A stretch of 64,000 nucleotides of DNA, from NCBI GenBank assembly GCA_027492205.1, contig JAOZFN010000007.1, forward strand, positions 303,112-367,111. Direction: 5' to 3'. The DNA is from Thermoproteota archaeon (lineage in GTDB: Archaea > Korarchaeota > Korarchaeia > Korarchaeales > Korarchaeaceae). Every line of letters begins with the position of its first letter. Position 1 is the first letter of the stretch. Shown piece by piece: positions 40,380-48,763 of this stretch. The position numbers and the translations under genes are program-made. The notes under the pieces were generated by a model. That model saw only the letters and a program-made list of their open reading frames with translations. It did not search any database and was not told the DNA's origin.

Positions 40380-41299
40380 GGGACCTCCTCGGGCTCGCCG
40401 CAGTGCTGGTGATCGCCCTCTCGGCGCTTGGGGGGCACAGGGCAAGTGAGCTCGATCCGCCCGCGGTCGACGCCGGACTCTCGCAGTCGGTGGCGTGGAT
40501 GGAGGCCGAGACCGCCCTTCCTCGGCTCCTGATCTACATCCGCTGTGCGATCGACAGGTGGATGGTCGAGACAAACGGCGGGAGCCTCGAGAACATCGAA
40601 CTTCCGCAGATAGATCTGAGGGAGTGGGAGGAGGTGATTGCCCGGGCGGCGCTCGTGGAGGCCGCATCGGAGCTCAGGGCCTCAGCCGAGGTGGAGCTCA
40701 AGAGGAACCCCGGCCCCGGCGGGGTGGACGAGGATCTCAATTCCCTCTTCCTCGGTGGGGGCGACTCCGGGATGATAAGGGTCCGAGGCTCGCTCAACGT
40801 CTCGACTCTGGTTAGGAGGGGGCTGGCCCAGACGTCGGCGGTCAGGAACTACACATTCACGGTGGTCCACCCCCTGAGGTACTACTCGGTGGTTGAGGCC
40901 CACCGGGAGGCCGCGGAGGGAGTCAGCGAGATAGCTGGCCAGTCGATATTCTTTGTGGGGGTCGTCAACTCCACCGACGAACTCCTCGACGCCTCTGACG
41001 ACGCGATACGGCAGGTGCTCGGAGAGATCGGGTCGCTGGAGAGGGAGCTGAGGGACAGGTACTCCAGGAGGGGATTGAGCGTCTCGTTTGACGTTGCTCT
41101 CAACGGATCAGAACTCGACCTGGTGGAGAGGGGCGAGTGGGTCGAGGTGACGCACCGTGCCACCATCCTCATACGCGTCTGGGTGGAGGACCCCCAGGTC
41201 CGCTACTGGTGGGGCGGAGAGAAGATCGGGTGGGGGTGCTACTCGGAGGGCGAGATCACGGTCGTCACCCGCGGGCTCCTGCGGAGGGGACCCACTTGA
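40376..41299 (+). CDS. Exported protein of the pilus-side operon
   Basis: A 307-residue protein with a signal-like N-terminus (LLGLAAVLVIALSALGG) and a large external domain. The N-terminal portion is helical (SVAWMEAETALPRLLIYIRCAIDRWM) and the rest strand-rich, with sites for N-glycosylation (NVST, NYTF, NSTD, NGSE). It is the largest product of this operon and could be the tip or an anchoring subunit. No known family recognised. Confidence 0.6.
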   Translation: MRDLLGLAAVLVIALSALGGHRASELDPPAVDAGLSQSVAWMEAETALPRLLIYIRCAIDRWMVETNGGSLENIELPQIDLREWEEVIARAALVEAASELRASAEVELKRNPGPGGVDEDLNSLFLGGGDSGMIRVRGSLNVSTLVRRGLAQTSAVRNYTFTVVHPLRYYSVVEAHREAAEGVSEIAGQSIFFVGVVNSTDELLDASDDAIRQVLGEIGSLERELRDRYSRRGLSVSFDVALNGSELDLVERGEWVEVTHRATILIRVWVEDPQVRYWWGGEKIGWGCYSEGEITVVTRGLLRRGPT

Positions 41300-41541
41300 A
41301 CCCCTTCGAGAGAGAGCTTGAGGGGCTGCTCTGGGGGCTCTTGGAGGCCTTGAGGGAGGGCCTGCTGAGGGTGTCGGCCCTCGCCCGAGAGGCCGCGCCT
41401 CCGATAGGCCTCCTCCTAGTCCTCGCCTGGCTCCTGGAGGACCACCTGGATCTGGCGAGGGAGGTCCGGCGGGTGATGCTCTACCTGCTGGTGGCGGCGA
41501 TCGCGCTGGCCTCGATCCCTAGAATCCTGGGCGCCCCCTGA
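41296..41541 (+). CDS. Small two-pass membrane protein
   Basis: From TTG 41296, in the stop of the preceding gene, 81 residues with two hydrophobic segments (PPIGLLLVLAWLLEDHL; VMLYLLVAAIALASIP). The longer track frame from 41137 runs through the preceding gene in another frame and is rejected. Last of the operon. Confidence 0.6.
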   Translation: MNPFERELEGLLWGLLEALREGLLRVSALAREAAPPIGLLLVLAWLLEDHLDLAREVRRVMLYLLVAAIALASIPRILGAP

Positions 41542-41609
41542 ACACCCGCGCTAGCGCGATACTTTCGTCAGGTGGGCGGAGGAAACCCGCAGCGGCCCAC
41601 TTGCAGCGC

Positions 41610-42524
41610 ATGGTGGTCCAGGGAGACGCGCCCAGGTGCCCGATTGACGGATCTCGCCTCATCGTCGAGGGCGGCTGTCTGGTGTGTCCGACGTGCGGGA
41701 GGACGTGGGGCAGACTCTCGCGGCCCGAGAGCTGGCGGTCGGGAGTTCCAGCGAGGAGTTCCCGGGTGAGGATTATCCAGGACCTGGCTGAGGCTCTTGA
41801 GGTGCCTGATTCGGTCCGCTCGGCCGCCGAGGGGCTCTTGGGAATCTACCTCTCCAGGAGAGGGGGGAGGGCGTCCGCCGCCCTCGCCGCCGCCTGCCTC
41901 CTGGCCGCGGGTAGGAGGCTGGGGTATCCCCTGACGATCTCGGAGGTGCTGGATGCGCTCTCCCTCACTCGGGTGAGGAGGGTCAGGCCAGGCGACGTCT
42001 TGAAGGGCTTGGAGGCAGTAAAATCGCTCTTAGGCGTCTCTTGCCGGGTCTCTCCGGAGTACTACGTCGGGGCGATAATCAGGGGGCTGGTCAGGTCCGG
42101 TCTGGACATGAGGGGAATGGAGGAGGTGATCAGGATCCGGGCCATCGCCATGCTGCGCCGGATCGAGGGGTCGGGTGGGTTCCTGAGGGGGAGGAACCCC
42201 CGGCACCTCGCGGCGGTCGCGGTCCTGCTGGCCATGGAGGAGGTCGGGTTCCCCACGAGGTTGAGGGGAGGGGCTCAGATTCCGTTCAAGGATCTGCTGC
42301 GGAGACTGGGGCTCGGGAAGAGCAGATGGAAGGAGACCGCCAGCCTGCTAGAGGAGCGCCGGGATCGCGAGGGCCGTCGTGAAGGCCGCCAGGTCGAGCG
42401 TGGAGAGCCTGCCGCCGCGAAGGTACCCGGCGACGCACGCGGCGGCGAGGGCCACCCACGGTATCGGCCCGCCCAAAGGGCACGTAGACAGGACGAGCTT
42501 CAAGTCTCCGCCCCCCAGGCCTAG
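41610..42524 (+). CDS. TFB-like (TFIIB-related) protein
   Basis: A 304-residue protein. The start CPIDGSRLIVEGGCLVCPTCGRTW looks like the TFIIB zinc ribbon, though the first pair is CxxD rather than CxxC. Two cyclin-fold-like repeats follow: RASAALAAACLLAAGRRLGYPLTISEV near residue 90 and NPRHLAAVAVLLAMEEVGFP near residue 195. It resembles a divergent TFB paralogue; such factors steer transcription of gene subsets. It lies between the two arms of the pilus locus. The last roughly 60 residues are Arg/Glu-rich, unlike TFB, and are read through the antisense of the prepilin peptidase gene, so the natural end may be near 42,350 (frameshift or sequence error) or the overlap is real. Confidence 0.7.
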   Translation: MVVQGDAPRCPIDGSRLIVEGGCLVCPTCGRTWGRLSRPESWRSGVPARSSRVRIIQDLAEALEVPDSVRSAAEGLLGIYLSRRGGRASAALAAACLLAAGRRLGYPLTISEVLDALSLTRVRRVRPGDVLKGLEAVKSLLGVSCRVSPEYYVGAIIRGLVRSGLDMRGMEEVIRIRAIAMLRRIEGSGGFLRGRNPRHLAAVAVLLAMEEVGFPTRLRGGAQIPFKDLLRRLGLGKSRWKETASLLEERRDREGRREGRQVERGEPAAAKVPGDARGGEGHPRYRPAQRARRQDELQVSAPQA

Positions 42525-42734
42525 CCTGTGTAGGACCAGCGCGGCCGGGATGGACAGGGCGGACCATATGAGGGCCGGCCTCCACCACCCCACAGAGCCG
42601 GCCACAGCCAGGTTTAGGATCAAGAAGGTGGCGTTGAGACGGTTCGGAACCCTACCTGAGCGGGAGTCAACGCAGGCCGCAACCCACACCTCCGAGAGGA
42701 GGAGGGCTGCGGGGGCGAGGCTGGACACGTTCAA
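42348..42734 (-). CDS. Prepilin peptidase (A24-like)
   Basis: From TTG 42734 (overlapping the stop of the gene before), 128 residues. AACVDSRSGRVPNRLNA has the first catalytic Asp and the D-x-R-x-xx-VPN element, and LGLGGGDLKLVLS the GxGD motif with the second Asp: the aspartic prepilin peptidase signature. It cleaves the leader of pilins before assembly. It is short with about four to five hydrophobic segments. The longer track frame extends into the preceding gene and is rejected. It converges on and overlaps the TFB-like gene by 177 bases. Confidence 0.85.
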   Translation of the reverse strand: MNVSSLAPAALLLSEVWVAACVDSRSGRVPNRLNATFLILNLAVAGSVGWWRPALIWSALSIPAALVLHRLGLGGGDLKLVLSTCPLGGPIPWVALAAACVAGYLRGGRLSTLDLAAFTTALAIPALL

Positions 42735-43312
42735 ACTCCCATCGCCTCCAGCAGAGCTATAGCCAGCGCCGCCGAGGCGGCCGGCAGGGTCATCCAGGCG
42801 GGGCTGTCCCCAGCCTCGGACAGAAGGAGCGCTGAGAATCCCAGTCCAACAGCCACCATCGGACCCAGGGCCCCGGTTCCCTGGACGCCAGGGCTCAGGG
42901 ACATTTGAGCCAGAAGCTCGGTCACCTTGCCCAAGACCGCCGTCGAGGCGGCTACGGACGCAGCTAGGATCCTGCACACCCGCCTGTGCCACCTCAGCAG
43001 CGACTCCCTCTCCTCCATGAGCTGTCCGATGGCGCGGGATGCCGAGGCGGCGTGGCGGAGGATCATGGCCGCCCCCTCCGGGCTCAGGCCAGGGACCAGC
43101 GCCCTCACCAGGGGGGAGTCTTCGCCAAAGGCCTCGGCGGCAAGGGAGAGGGAGGCCAGGACGTCCCCCTCGACCTTCGCCCTGGCCGCCGCCCCCCGCA
43201 GATCGCTTCGAGAGCGCGCCAGGGTCTCAACGGCGGCCAGGGGAGGCATGCCGGCCTCCAGGAGGGAGGCCAGCCAGTCCATCAGGCTCGGGCCCTCCAC
43301 AGCCGGACCCAC
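42731..43312 (-). CDS. TadC/GspF-like half platform protein
   Basis: A 193-residue protein: MDWLASLLEAGMPPLAAVETLARSRSDL reads as the first helices of a T2SS-F domain, with GVQ...MVAVGLGFSALLL and LPAASAALAIALLEAMG as membrane segments. Canonical archaeal platform proteins are twice as long; here two half-size proteins in tandem probably form the inner-membrane platform, as TadB and TadC do in Tad systems. Overlaps the upstream gene by 31 bases. Confidence 0.72.
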   Translation of the reverse strand: MGPAVEGPSLMDWLASLLEAGMPPLAAVETLARSRSDLRGAAARAKVEGDVLASLSLAAEAFGEDSPLVRALVPGLSPEGAAMILRHAASASRAIGQLMEERESLLRWHRRVCRILAASVAASTAVLGKVTELLAQMSLSPGVQGTGALGPMVAVGLGFSALLLSEAGDSPAWMTLPAASAALAIALLEAMGV

Positions 43313-43803
43313 CTCCTCACCGACGCCGCCAGAAGAGACAGGGAGATCGCGGCGGCCGCCGGGGCGATGAAGCTCGGTGGCGCGGAGCCCGCGACCACCG
43401 AGGCCGCCACCACGGTGATGGCGGAGAAGGCGGCCGTCGTCCGGATCCCCAACCTGAGCGACATCTCCCGAGACTCGGCCTCGATCTCAGACTCAACGTA
43501 GCGCCTGAGAACGTCGAGAGAGACCCCCGGGTTTCCTCCCCTGACAAGCGCGGTGACCGCCTCCCTCAGAGGGGCCCAGTCTACTGTTGAGAGCGACCTC
43601 TCGAGCGCCGCTTCGATGGACGTGCCCTCGACGGCCGCCTCAGCCAGGGCGCTCCTGAAGGCCCGCGCGACCTCCTCAGGCGCCGCCTCGGCGGCAACCC
43701 TCAGGGCGGCGGGCACGCCGGCTGGCAGGGCGGCGCAGAGCGCGTAGACGGCCCGCAGCCTGTCGCGGGACCTTCCTCCTCCAAACAGGCTGGCGACGCT
43801 CAA
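43282..43803 (-). CDS. TadB/GspF-like half platform protein
   Basis: From TTG 43803 (TTGA overlap with the ATPase stop), 173 residues. The N-terminal LRAVYALCAALPAGVPAALRVAAE and TSIEAALERSLSTVDWAPLREAV carry the helices of the T2SS-F domain; TTAAFSAITVVAASVVAG and FIAPAAAAISLSLLAASV are membrane segments. It pairs with the following half-size gene. The track frame upstream of 43803 overlaps the ATPase and is not used. Confidence 0.72.
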   Translation of the reverse strand: MSVASLFGGGRSRDRLRAVYALCAALPAGVPAALRVAAEAAPEEVARAFRSALAEAAVEGTSIEAALERSLSTVDWAPLREAVTALVRGGNPGVSLDVLRRYVESEIEAESREMSLRLGIRTTAAFSAITVVAASVVAGSAPPSFIAPAAAAISLSLLAASVRRWVRLWRARA

Positions 43804-45200
43804 GCCGGAATCACCCTGCCAACGGCGGCCGCGACCTCGAAGTTCGTCCGCATGCCCCTGAGCGACCGGACGAGGTCGAGCCAGGCGCCGCTCGGCTCGG
43901 GGTCGACCTCCTCCCAGGCGCCTCCAATCACCGTGCCGACGCGCTCCACCCTCTTGTCTCTCATGAACGCGATCAGCGCGCCCTCGAGGGCCTGGGAGAG
44001 CCCCCAGGAGGACCACTTCCGCAGCAGCCCCCGCCAGTCCGAGGCGTGCGTGGTGGCCAGCACCCTGAAGCCAGAGTCGAAGGCGAACTCAAACGCCTTC
44101 GCGTGCTCTGAACTCAATATCTCCCCCAAGAAGACGACGTCTGGGTTCCTGTGGAGCAGGGCCATGACCGCCAAGGTCCGGGCCCCGGGAATTGCATATG
44201 CGTGGTGGAGCATCCCGTACTCACCGAGGTCCTCCACCTCCCTGACCTCCTCCACCGTGAGCACCCTGACCCCCCTCCCTAGGGCCACCAGCAGGGCGTT
44301 GCATAGCGTCGTCTTGCCCGACCCAGTCGGACCCGCGACCAGGACGGGCGTTCCCCCGGACAGCGCCTCAAGCACGTGCGCGGCCTGAGCCTCCGAGATG
44401 GTCCCAAGGGATATGAGCCTTGGGAGTGGGAGGCGAGACATCGCGGACAGGTTCCTTGCGTCGAACCCAGGGGTGGAGGCTGGGGGCACGTCCACCGTGA
44501 GCCTCACCCTGCCCCCGGGCAGCTCCAGGTCGACCTTTGCGAGAGGGTTGTGGGGACCGATGGAGCCGTGTGGATGGAGTTCGACGAAGCTCCTTATTCT
44601 CTCAAAGTCGGTCTCGTCGAGGATCAGGTTCTCGACGACCAACCTTCCCGCCTCGATGTGATCGATGTACACCCTCGATCCGAGGCTCCCGTAGACCTCA
44701 GTCACGTCCGAGCCCATTAGGAGGATCGCGATCGGCCACAGCTTCGTCGATCTAACGGCCGCCTCAAGGGCGAGGTCCGGATCCAACCCCATTCCGGCCG
44801 CCAGCGACGACCGGTAGGACACCGTCCTCCAAAGCCCCGCTTCCAGCACGTCGGGCGGGTACCTGCCCCGCAGGAGTTCTGCCGCAGCTGCTGCGGAGGC
44901 CGCGGAGTCGCCGCCGCGGACCCAGCTCTTCGGGACCAGCGCGCCTTCTCGCCGACCGTTCTGCACGAGCAGGGCGGGTCCCAGGTCCTCCAGAATCCTC
45001 CCATCTGGAACCGGCGGACAGCGAGGCGGAGGAGGAACGGCTGCGATGATCCCCCTGGCCTCCCTCTCCCCGCGGGCCGACCTGGCCCTCAGCTCGTCGT
45101 AGGTCCTCGCGGGCCTGGTGGCTAGGAGTCGCGCCCACGCGTCGTCGAGCCGAGATACGGCGGCCGCGAACTCGTGAACCCTGCCCTCCCCCAGCAGCAA
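43800..45200 (-). CDS. tadA: TadA/GspE-type pilus secretion ATPase
   Basis: A 466-residue secretion ATPase. Walker A VLVAGPTGSGKTTLCNALL near residue 290, Asp-box-like region RVLTVEEVREVEDL, Walker B PDVVFLGEILSSEHAKAFE and His-box region RVLATTHASDW are all recognisable. The N-terminal 240 residues include MGSDVTEVYGSLGSRVYIDH, the domain before the ATPase core. It should power pilin polymerisation at the platform formed by the two following genes. The Walker B glutamate is within GEI, as in this family. Confidence 0.92.
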   Translation of the reverse strand: MLLGEGRVHEFAAAVSRLDDAWARLLATRPARTYDELRARSARGEREARGIIAAVPPPPRCPPVPDGRILEDLGPALLVQNGRREGALVPKSWVRGGDSAASAAAAAELLRGRYPPDVLEAGLWRTVSYRSSLAAGMGLDPDLALEAAVRSTKLWPIAILLMGSDVTEVYGSLGSRVYIDHIEAGRLVVENLILDETDFERIRSFVELHPHGSIGPHNPLAKVDLELPGGRVRLTVDVPPASTPGFDARNLSAMSRLPLPRLISLGTISEAQAAHVLEALSGGTPVLVAGPTGSGKTTLCNALLVALGRGVRVLTVEEVREVEDLGEYGMLHHAYAIPGARTLAVMALLHRNPDVVFLGEILSSEHAKAFEFAFDSGFRVLATTHASDWRGLLRKWSSWGLSQALEGALIAFMRDKRVERVGTVIGGAWEEVDPEPSGAWLDLVRSLRGMRTNFEVAAAVGRVIPA

Positions 45201-45212
45201 GGCCCTCCCTCT

Positions 45213-45503
45213 TCAAGGAACGGTCGAATTCGCAGTCAAGTTAGCCTGCTCCTCTCCCCAGTGGAAGATGCCGCCCAATCGATCTCTCAGATCGGTCACA
45301 AAGTCGAGGAACTTCTTGTCGGCGAGTTCTGGCAGGTTCCACACCAGGTCCACGACGCCCGCCACAGGATTGACCACCAGGACGAAGAACGCGGCGATCG
45401 TGGCGGCTATGAGGAGAGCCTGCTCGACCGTCTGAGTGACCCCCCTCTCGTCCTCGAGAAACTCGATCAGATAGCCGGGAAGACGCCGGCGGACCTCCTC
45501 CAC
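45213..45503 (-). CDS. Pilin-like subunit
   Basis: A 96-residue protein. EDERGVTQTVEQALLIAATIAAFFVLVV has a charged lead, a Gly at the cleavage position and a Gln/Glu just inside the hydrophobic segment, as in class III/type IV prepilins (processed as RG|VTQTVE). The short outer part ends in NLTANSTVP with two N-glycosylation sites. It sits directly upstream of the secretion ATPase and is the best candidate for the main pilin. Confidence 0.75.
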   Translation of the reverse strand: MEEVRRRLPGYLIEFLEDERGVTQTVEQALLIAATIAAFFVLVVNPVAGVVDLVWNLPELADKKFLDFVTDLRDRLGGIFHWGEEQANLTANSTVP

Positions 45504-45530
45504 GGGATCACCGATTGGCGGCCGCGGCGG

Positions 45531-45932
45531 CTATAAAAGGCGGGGCCGGGACTCCCCGGAGAGAAGGACCTCGGCCGCCCTGAGGAGGTCGTCCGCCGAC
45601 CCGGAAGACAGTAGGTCCCTCCAAGCCCTGGGCAGGGCGGGTGAGAGCTCGGCCAAGTCGGAGTTGAGGGGCTGAGACAGCCTAGCAGCGAGCTCATACC
45701 TTATGGCGGAGAGGATCAGCTCTCTGGACCTCTCGAGGTGTCCGGCTTCTTTAAGCTCTCTGGCCCGCTCTAAGACTCTGAGTAGTAGCTTTCTCCTTCT
45801 TCGCTCCCGAATCCACCCGCGGGCCTCCAGCGACGCCTCAATGAGGACGACTAGGCAGGCGGGGGCCGCGGCCGGGGGCGACAGCGCTCCGGCAAGGAGC
45901 AGGGAGAGAGCCGCCAGGATCGGCGCAAACAT
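45531..45932 (-). CDS. Membrane-anchored helical protein of the pilus operon
   Basis: A 133-residue protein with two N-terminal membrane segments (LAALSLLLAGALS; PACLVVLIEASL) then a long basic, coiled-coil-like part (RERRRRKLLLRVLERARELKEAGHLERSRELILSA), probably facing the cytoplasm. No known family recognised. Overlaps the gene upstream by one base. The arrangement suits a coupling protein between the ParA-like ATPase and the platform, but that is inference. Confidence 0.6.
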   Translation of the reverse strand: MFAPILAALSLLLAGALSPPAAAPACLVVLIEASLEARGWIRERRRRKLLLRVLERARELKEAGHLERSRELILSAIRYELAARLSQPLNSDLAELSPALPRAWRDLLSSGSADDLLRAAEVLLSGESRPRLL

Positions 45933-46726
45933 CAGAGACCCCCCTCAGCCATCCTCTCCATGATGAGGCGCCTCACCTCCGCGACGTCATCCGCCACTGA
46001 CCGCGACACCCTGGGCCCAACTGGCGGCGGGGGAATCTCGACTACCCTCCGGGAGAACAGGCGGCGCGGGATGAGCCAGGGGATTGCCCCCGAGACGGCG
46101 CCGGCGAGCGCCCCGAGCGCGCCCGACGTCGAAGACACGAGCAGAGCGGCCGCCGATGTCGCGAGGGCGAGACCGGTCCCCCGCATTGTCCTCTCTCCGG
46201 ACCGAAGGTAAGCCCACGCCGGAATCGCCAAGACAGACGTTCCGGCCGCCAGAGAGTCGAGCCGGACGGCCCACCAGGCGGCGGTGGAGTACCTCGGGGG
46301 CAGCGCCAGGGCCGCGGCGGCCCCCATCACTACGGCGTATCCCGTGAACTTGAGCACGGACCTGGCGGACTTGGCGTAACCGTATCGCCAGGCGAGGCAC
46401 ACACTGGCAAAGTCAGAGAATCCAAACACGGCCGGAGCCACAAGTGACCCCCTCACCAAGAGGTCGATCAAGGTAGAGCCGTAGGACATTCCGGACAGGC
46501 TTGAGGCATAAACCAGGCCCAACACGCCCGCGCTGGAGAAGGAGAGGAGATAGCCAACGAGTCCACCGAGCGCCCCGGTCAGCGCGGCCTCCAGCGGCGA
46601 GTTGAAGATCTCACGCGACTCCGGCGGCCCGGGCACCCCCCCAAGGGCCCCGGTGAGCAGGGAGACGGCGACCAAGGAGTAGGCGCCCACGAGGACAACC
46701 AGGATCCTAGACGGACTCGAGGTCAT
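45932..46726 (-). CDS. Polytopic membrane protein of the pilus operon
   Basis: A 264-residue protein with about six or seven hydrophobic segments (ILVVLVGAYSLVAVSLLTGAL at the start; GGLVGYLLSFSSAGVLGLVY; YAVVMGAAAALALP) and a basic C-terminal tail (RRLFSRRVVEIPPPPVGPRVSRSVADDVAEVRRLIMERM). No transporter motif. It lies second in the operon after the ParA-like gene, with nine bases between. Confidence 0.6.
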   Translation of the reverse strand: MTSSPSRILVVLVGAYSLVAVSLLTGALGGVPGPPESREIFNSPLEAALTGALGGLVGYLLSFSSAGVLGLVYASSLSGMSYGSTLIDLLVRGSLVAPAVFGFSDFASVCLAWRYGYAKSARSVLKFTGYAVVMGAAAALALPPRYSTAAWWAVRLDSLAAGTSVLAIPAWAYLRSGERTMRGTGLALATSAAALLVSSTSGALGALAGAVSGAIPWLIPRRLFSRRVVEIPPPPVGPRVSRSVADDVAEVRRLIMERMAEGGL

Positions 46727-46735
46727 CGAAAAGCA

Positions 46736-48061
46736 TCACCACCCATCCATCGGCTCCAGACCAGACGCGAGGAGAGCGAATCTCCACGCTCCCAGCTCTG
46801 CACTTCTCAATTCAGCTAAGTTCACCGAGCCCGACCTCATGTAGGACTCAAGCGCCGCCCTGTCGAGCCCGGCCATCTCCAGGGCGGACCTGATGACTGA
46901 CTTCTTCACCCTCACAACTCGCCCGTCTGGATATCTGACCTCAAACGACCCACCCAGTATCCTCTTCAACTTCCCCTGAACCTTCGCCGCTATGCCTGAC
47001 CTCTCCGACCGCCCCCCTGAGGTTGGGGTCTCCTGGGGTGCCTTGCCGGGGGCCCTGCCGGTGCTGGCCTGTCGTTGAGCTTGAGGCGTCCCCGCGTACA
47101 CCAGGTGAATGGGGGGCAGGCCGCTCGATCCGGTCGGCTGGGACTCCGGGTGGGGCTCGGCCGAGAAGATCTCCCTGAGTTCCGACTCTACGCTCTCAAA
47201 GCTGGGCGCCGGCGTCTCAGGAGCTGGGCGGGCCTTTTCTATGCGAATCGCCTCAACTCGCTCCAAGATAGTGTCTAGGCGCTCAGCTAAGGTCCTGACT
47301 GGTCGCAGCCTGGGGAGCCTGTCCAGCGGGATGGCGTCGTGGACCATAAGCCTCGCCAGCTCGGGGTCTTCCGGCAGGACTATGGGGCGCCTCCCGAAGT
47401 AGGTGTCCACCAGGTCTTCCCACCTCATCCCGGTCTCGTCGAAGGGCTCTGACTTGTGAAACCTGTTCAGGATCACCGCCACCGTCGGCGCTCCCCTGTC
47501 CTCCAGCGCCCGGCACATTGACGCCGTGGCGACAACCCTCCTTCTCGAGGGGGTGACCACTGCGACGGCCGCGTCTATCCACTCAGAGAGCGCGTGGGCA
47601 AACTCCGCGAGGGAGGGGTCCCCGGGAGGGAAGTCGAGGAGCGCCAGCTCGATCCCCCTCTCCTCCAAGGCCGCCCGGATTCTCTCTAGCGATTCCCTGA
47701 GACGCTCTGCGTCGAGAGACCTTACCTCCGCTACTCTCGAAATCGCCCCCGGGATGACCGAGAGGGATCTCAACCCCGGGGGTGACACCCTGCCTCCCGG
47801 AATCGACAGTAGGACTCGGGGGGCGATCAAGACGGAGTCGAGGTCTGCCCTGTCGAGCAGGAGATCCACCAAGTCAGGCCCCGACCAGCGACCGAGAAGC
47901 ATCTTAGTCAGCATGGCCTCCGTCACGTCTGCGTCGACGGCCGCGATCCTCGAGAGTTCCCTTCGAGATCCGTAGGAAAGCGCAAGCGCCAGGAGAAAAG
48001 AGATCGTTGTCTTTCCCACGCCCCCCGTTCCGACGACGCCGACCGCCCTCGTGTAAGTCAT
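46736..48061 (-). CDS. ParA/MinD-like ATPase (TadZ/CpaE-like)
   Basis: A 441-residue protein, first gene of the pilus operon. The P-loop VVGTGGVGKTTISFLLALAL has the deviant Walker A of ParA/MinD proteins but with Thr replacing the signature Lys of KGGVGKT. IAAVDADVTEAM and LLDFPPGDPSLAEFA are the following ParA motifs. The N-terminal ATPase is followed by a Pro/Ser-rich linker and a C-terminal domain (VQGKLKRILGGSFEVRYPDGRVVRVKKSVIRSALEMAG). Tad pilus systems of bacteria need TadZ/CpaE, a ParA-like localisation ATPase with an atypical Walker A; position and sequence suggest the same role here. TATA GGTTATATAC at about 48081-48090. Confidence 0.8.
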   Translation of the reverse strand: MTYTRAVGVVGTGGVGKTTISFLLALALSYGSRRELSRIAAVDADVTEAMLTKMLLGRWSGPDLVDLLLDRADLDSVLIAPRVLLSIPGGRVSPPGLRSLSVIPGAISRVAEVRSLDAERLRESLERIRAALEERGIELALLDFPPGDPSLAEFAHALSEWIDAAVAVVTPSRRRVVATASMCRALEDRGAPTVAVILNRFHKSEPFDETGMRWEDLVDTYFGRRPIVLPEDPELARLMVHDAIPLDRLPRLRPVRTLAERLDTILERVEAIRIEKARPAPETPAPSFESVESELREIFSAEPHPESQPTGSSGLPPIHLVYAGTPQAQRQASTGRAPGKAPQETPTSGGRSERSGIAAKVQGKLKRILGGSFEVRYPDGRVVRVKKSVIRSALEMAGLDRAALESYMRSGSVNLAELRSAELGAWRFALLASGLEPMDGW

Positions 48062-48080
48062 CGCCGGCCACTGTCGAGCA

Positions 48081-48090
48081 GTATATAACC
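48081..48090 (-). promoter_or_regulatory. TATA box of the pilus operon
   Basis: GGTTATATAC on the minus strand, about 25 bases upstream of the ATG at 48061, the expected spacing for a leaderless operon. Confidence 0.65.
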
Positions 48091-48144
48091 TGGGGCCGGC
48101 GTCGCACCTGTGGTCACTCAGGTCGACGGAGGCTCTTCAGACGC

Positions 48145-48336
48145 TCAGACGACGCGGATCCTGCGGTAGGGAATCTTGTTCTGCCAGGAGTACCTTCTCA
48201 TCCGCTTGCTCCTGCCAAATCCGCAGGCCGCGCAGTACTTCTTTCTCACGTTGTACGCGTGCCTCCCGCACCTTCTGCAGCGGATGTGGGTCTTACCACG
48301 GGACCTCTTTCCCATGGAGGGAGTTCCCTTCACCAT
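48145..48336 (-). CDS. rpl37e: Ribosomal protein eL37
   Basis: A 63-residue protein with the eL37 zinc-finger pattern: [46 protein letters not shown], four cysteines in CRRC...CAAC. It belongs to the large subunit. It follows the LSm gene on the same strand, a common archaeal pairing (LSm-L37e). Confidence 0.97.
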   Translation of the reverse strand: MVKGTPSMGKRSRGKTHIRCRRCGRHAYNVRKKYCAACGFGRSKRMRRYSWQNKIPYRRIRVV

Positions 48337-48375
48337 CGCCAGACACCTCCGAGTTCAGCCCTCGGCCCGACTGCG

Positions 48376-48636
48376 CTACCTCCCCCCAGACCCGCCGGGG
48401 GTCGAGATGGCCACCACCGTGTCCCCCCGGATGAGTATCCTCTTGCCGAGCCTGGTAGTCTTAAGCTGGACCCCCTCAGGGGTCTGCACGTGGTACATCT
48501 CCTCAGCGTTGTCGACTATCAGATTGAGGTGGTTGTCGAAGGCCCTGAGTATGCCCCGGACCCAAGACCCGTTCTTAAGGGACACCAGCACGTTCCCATT
48601 CATGTTCCTGGTGAGGTACTGCATGGCGTTGCTCAT
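48376..48636 (-). CDS. LSm (archaeal Sm-like) protein
   Basis: From ATG 48636, 86 residues; the track's first 25 codons are not part of the family. NVLVSLKNGSWVRGILRAFDNHLNLIVDNAEEMYHV is the Sm1 motif and RLGKRILIRGDTVVAISTP the Sm2 motif. LSm proteins form heptameric rings binding U-rich RNA, and act with RNA processing. Followed by eL37. Confidence 0.95.
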   Translation of the reverse strand: MSNAMQYLTRNMNGNVLVSLKNGSWVRGILRAFDNHLNLIVDNAEEMYHVQTPEGVQLKTTRLGKRILIRGDTVVAISTPGGSGGR

Positions 48637-48763
48637 GCGCCCGCGCCCAGGTGCTAGTCGCTTTCGGGGAATTAAACTTTGGCGCGATCGCGTAAGCCCT
48701 CCGCCCAACATCCTTTAAATAGCGTGGGCCCGGCAAAATGACGTCTCGGGAAGGTGTGGAACT

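Noticed and set aside
43804-44016. N-terminal extension of the platform protein
   Set aside because: It overlaps the secretion ATPase in another frame and is Arg/Gly-rich without a membrane segment.
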